Assembly (NCBI GenBank): GCA_945874515.1
Contig: CAMCHA010000034.1
Location: 1 to 10,593, forward strand
Origin: Asaia bogorensis
Lineage (GTDB): Bacteria; Pseudomonadota; Alphaproteobacteria; Acetobacterales; Acetobacteraceae
Direction of reading: 5' to 3'
Length of the DNA: 10,593 nt
Both the position numbers and the translations under genes were made by a program. The stretch's first letter is position 1; every line of letters starts with the position of its first letter. Below are positions 9,163 to 10,593 of the stretch, one piece after another. Below the pieces are notes generated by a model that saw nothing but the letters and a program-made list of their open reading frames with translations, was not told where the DNA came from and ran no database searches.

Positions 9163-9292
9163 ATCACTGGTTCTCCCTGAACCTTGGTCTGCCCGCCTGA
9201 TGCGGGTTGGCTCCGTCGCTCCGCGAAGGCTCGCGCAGCGGCGCGTTCTGCTTTGGGGCGACCGCAACGCGAAGGGACCATCGGGCTGCGTC
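9163..9292 (+). other. Hairpin-rich untranslated leader of ffh
   Basis: This is the part of the 271-base gap between the divergent lipase and ffh genes that would lie in the ffh transcript. Three local hairpins follow one another: GGTTC/GAACC with loop TCCCT (9169-9183), CCCGC/GCGGG with loop CTGAT (9192-9206), and a longer stem at 9214-9243. The long stem has CGCT-C-CGCGA against TCGCG-C-AGCG around an AGGC loop, with one C-C mismatch. No open frame, 4.5S RNA signature (GGTCCGGAAGGAAGCAGCC-like) or T-tailed terminator is seen. It could be a structured 5' UTR or a small RNA. The rest of the gap (9022-9127) shows only the lipase ribosome site. Confidence 0.4.
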
Positions 9293-10593
9293 ATGTTTGA
9301 TGCTCTGTCCAGCAAGCTCAACGGTGTTTTTGATCGGCTGCGCCGCCGTGGCGCGCTGAGCGAAGCAGATGTGACCGAAGCGCTGCGCGAAGTGCGCGTG
9401 GCGTTGCTGGAAGCTGATGTCGCCTTGCCGGTGGTGCGCGACCTTGTTGCGCGCGTGAAGGAACGCGCCATAGGGCAGGAGGTGATCCGCTCCGTCTCCC
9501 CCGCGCAGCAGGTCATCAAAATCGTCAATGACGCTTTGGTGGAAGCGCTTGGCGGCACGGAAGGTGTCCGCGGCATTGATCTAAACGCGCCGGCCCCGGT
9601 CGCCATTTTGATGGTGGGCTTGCAGGGATCGGGCAAGACCACAACCTCGGGCAAGATCGCGCTTCGCTTAAAGGGCCGCGACAAGAAGAAGGTACTGCTG
9701 GCGTCGCTCGATGTGCATCGCCCGGCGGCGCAGCTTCAGTTGCAGCAATTGGCCGAACGCGCGGAAGTGACCAGCCTGCCGATCATCGCCGGCCAGCGCC
9801 CGCTTGAAATCGCTCTACGCGCCATGGATGTCGCGCGGCGCGAATTATACGATGTGGTGGTGCTGGACACCGCCGGCCGCCTTGCGATTGATGAAGCGCT
9901 GATGGCCGAAGTGGCCGAGGTTAAGGCCGCCACCCAGCCGCATGAAACCTTGCTGGTTGTGGATGCCATGACCGGGCAGGATGCGGTGAATACCGCCAAG
10001 GCTTTCCAGGAAAAAATTGGCGTGACCGGCATTGTCATGACGCGCGTTGATGGCGATGCGCGCGGTGGTGCGGCACTTTCCATGCGGGCCGTGACCGGCG
10101 CGCCGATCAAGCTTTTGGGCGCCGGCGAAAAGCTGGATGCGCTTGAAGATTTCCACCCCGATCGCATCGCGGGCCGTATCCTCGGCATGGGCGATATCGT
10201 CTCCTTGGTGGAAAAAGCCGCCGAGACGATTGACCAGGCGGAGGCTGAAAAGCTCGCCGCGCGCATGCAGAAGGGCCAGTTCACGCTGGATGATTATGCG
10301 GCGCAGCTCAAGCAAATCGGCAAGATGGGCAGCTTGCAAGGCATTCTTGGCATGTTGCCGGGCGTGCAGAAGATGAAGGCGCAATTGGAAGGCGCCAATC
10401 TGGATACCGCCATTCTGAAGCGTCAGGCGGCGATTATTTCCAGCATGACGCCCAAGGAACGCCGTACGCCTGATCTGCTAAAGGCATCACGCAAGCGCCG
10501 TATCGCTGCCGGGTCCGGCACCACGGTGCAGGATGTGAACCGCCTGCTGAAGCAATTCGACGATATGTCCGCCATGATGAAGCGGATGAGCAA
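9293..10593 (+). CDS. ffh: Signal recognition particle protein Ffh (3' end outside window)
   Basis: Ffh is the GTPase that binds 4.5S RNA and signal sequences of nascent inner-membrane proteins, delivering ribosomes to FtsY. 433 residues are present. The N domain is at about 1-90 (MFDALSSKLNGVFDRL, then ALREVRVALLEADV). The G domain has the P-loop GLQGSGKTT (109-117), DVHRPAAQLQL (140-150), DTAGR (192-196), TRVDGDARGGAA (250-261) and GAGEKLDALEDFHPDR (276-291). The M domain starts at about 325, with the Met-rich finger region (GKMGSLQGILGMLPGVQKM) and the RNA-binding part near 375-420. The frame is still open at the last base, so the C-terminal tail is missing. ATG 9293 gives the canonical N-terminus, though the nearest purine-rich site (AAGGGA, 9272-9277) is unusually far upstream. 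Confidence 0.97.
   Translation, partial: MFDALSSKLNGVFDRLRRRGALSEADVTEALREVRVALLEADVALPVVRDLVARVKERAIGQEVIRSVSPAQQVIKIVNDALVEALGGTEGVRGIDLNAPAPVAILMVGLQGSGKTTTSGKIALRLKGRDKKKVLLASLDVHRPAAQLQLQQLAERAEVTSLPIIAGQRPLEIALRAMDVARRELYDVVVLDTAGRLAIDEALMAEVAEVKAATQPHETLLVVDAMTGQDAVNTAKAFQEKIGVTGIVMTRVDGDARGGAALSMRAVTGAPIKLLGAGEKLDALEDFHPDRIAGRILGMGDIVSLVEKAAETIDQAEAEKLAARMQKGQFTLDDYAAQLKQIGKMGSLQGILGMLPGVQKMKAQLEGANLDTAILKRQAAIISSMTPKERRTPDLLKASRKRRIAAGSGTTVQDVNRLLKQFDDMSAMMKRMS

Noticed and set aside
9163..9292. 4.5S SRP RNA gene (ffs) next to ffh
   Set aside because: The leader is structured, but the conserved GGUCCGGAAGGAAGCAGCC-type core is not found on either strand.
9124..9684. 186-codon minus-strand open frame covering the ffh leader and 5' end
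   Set aside because: Ser/Thr/Arg-rich shadow of ffh with no domain; it runs through the hairpin-rich leader.

Overview
The window looks like chromosomal DNA from a GC-rich alphaproteobacterium, most likely of the Acetobacteraceae/Rhodospirillales kind. The evidence is the coding style, the ppx-rlmE-guaB gene order, a CBS-CBS-BON protein, an alphaproteobacterial-type Ffh and a BciB-type divinyl reductase. The last suggests a lineage with (bacterio)chlorophyll synthesis. I see no insertion sequence, phage gene, CRISPR array or other mobile element. Nine protein genes and one tRNA account for almost all of the sequence, and no gap reaches 300 bases.

Layout. (1) 1-1065 (+): the 3' part of a multi-SLBB exopolysaccharide export protein, cut by the window start. 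(2) 1138-3424 (+): a tightly packed three-gene operon. Two half-size chromate (CHR) transporter proteins are followed by a ferredoxin-type 8-vinyl (proto)chlorophyllide reductase (bciB-like). Both junctions are 4-nt ATGA start/stop overlaps. (3) 3421-6767 (-): ppx/gppA phosphatase, rlmE and guaB, read in that order. The guaB stop overlaps the bciB stop tail to tail. (4) 6894-6967 (+): tRNA-Gln(CUG), divergent from ppx. (5) 7101-7793 (+): a CBS-CBS-BON protein with a strong Shine-Dalgarno site. (6) 7807-9021 (-): a patatin-like lipase with a lipoprotein (possibly Tat) signal, convergent with (5). (7) 9293-10593 (+): ffh, cut by the window end, preceded by a likely promoter and a hairpin-rich leader.

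How the genes relate. Most of the window is housekeeping: guanine nucleotide synthesis (GuaB), polyphosphate/pppGpp turnover (Ppx/GppA), 23S rRNA methylation (RlmE), protein targeting (Ffh) and a glutamine tRNA. The ppx-rlmE-guaB cluster joins nucleotide synthesis, alarmone/polyP hydrolysis and ribosome maturation. The accessory part is the CHR pair with bciB.

I found no clear, wholly new multi-gene system. The points most worth a second look are the coupling of the bciB-like gene to the CHR transporter pair, the serial hairpins between the ffh promoter and its start codon, and an 18-bp dyad just ahead of ppx. Matching TTGAnn-17-TAAACG promoter candidates sit in front of tRNA-Gln and ffh.
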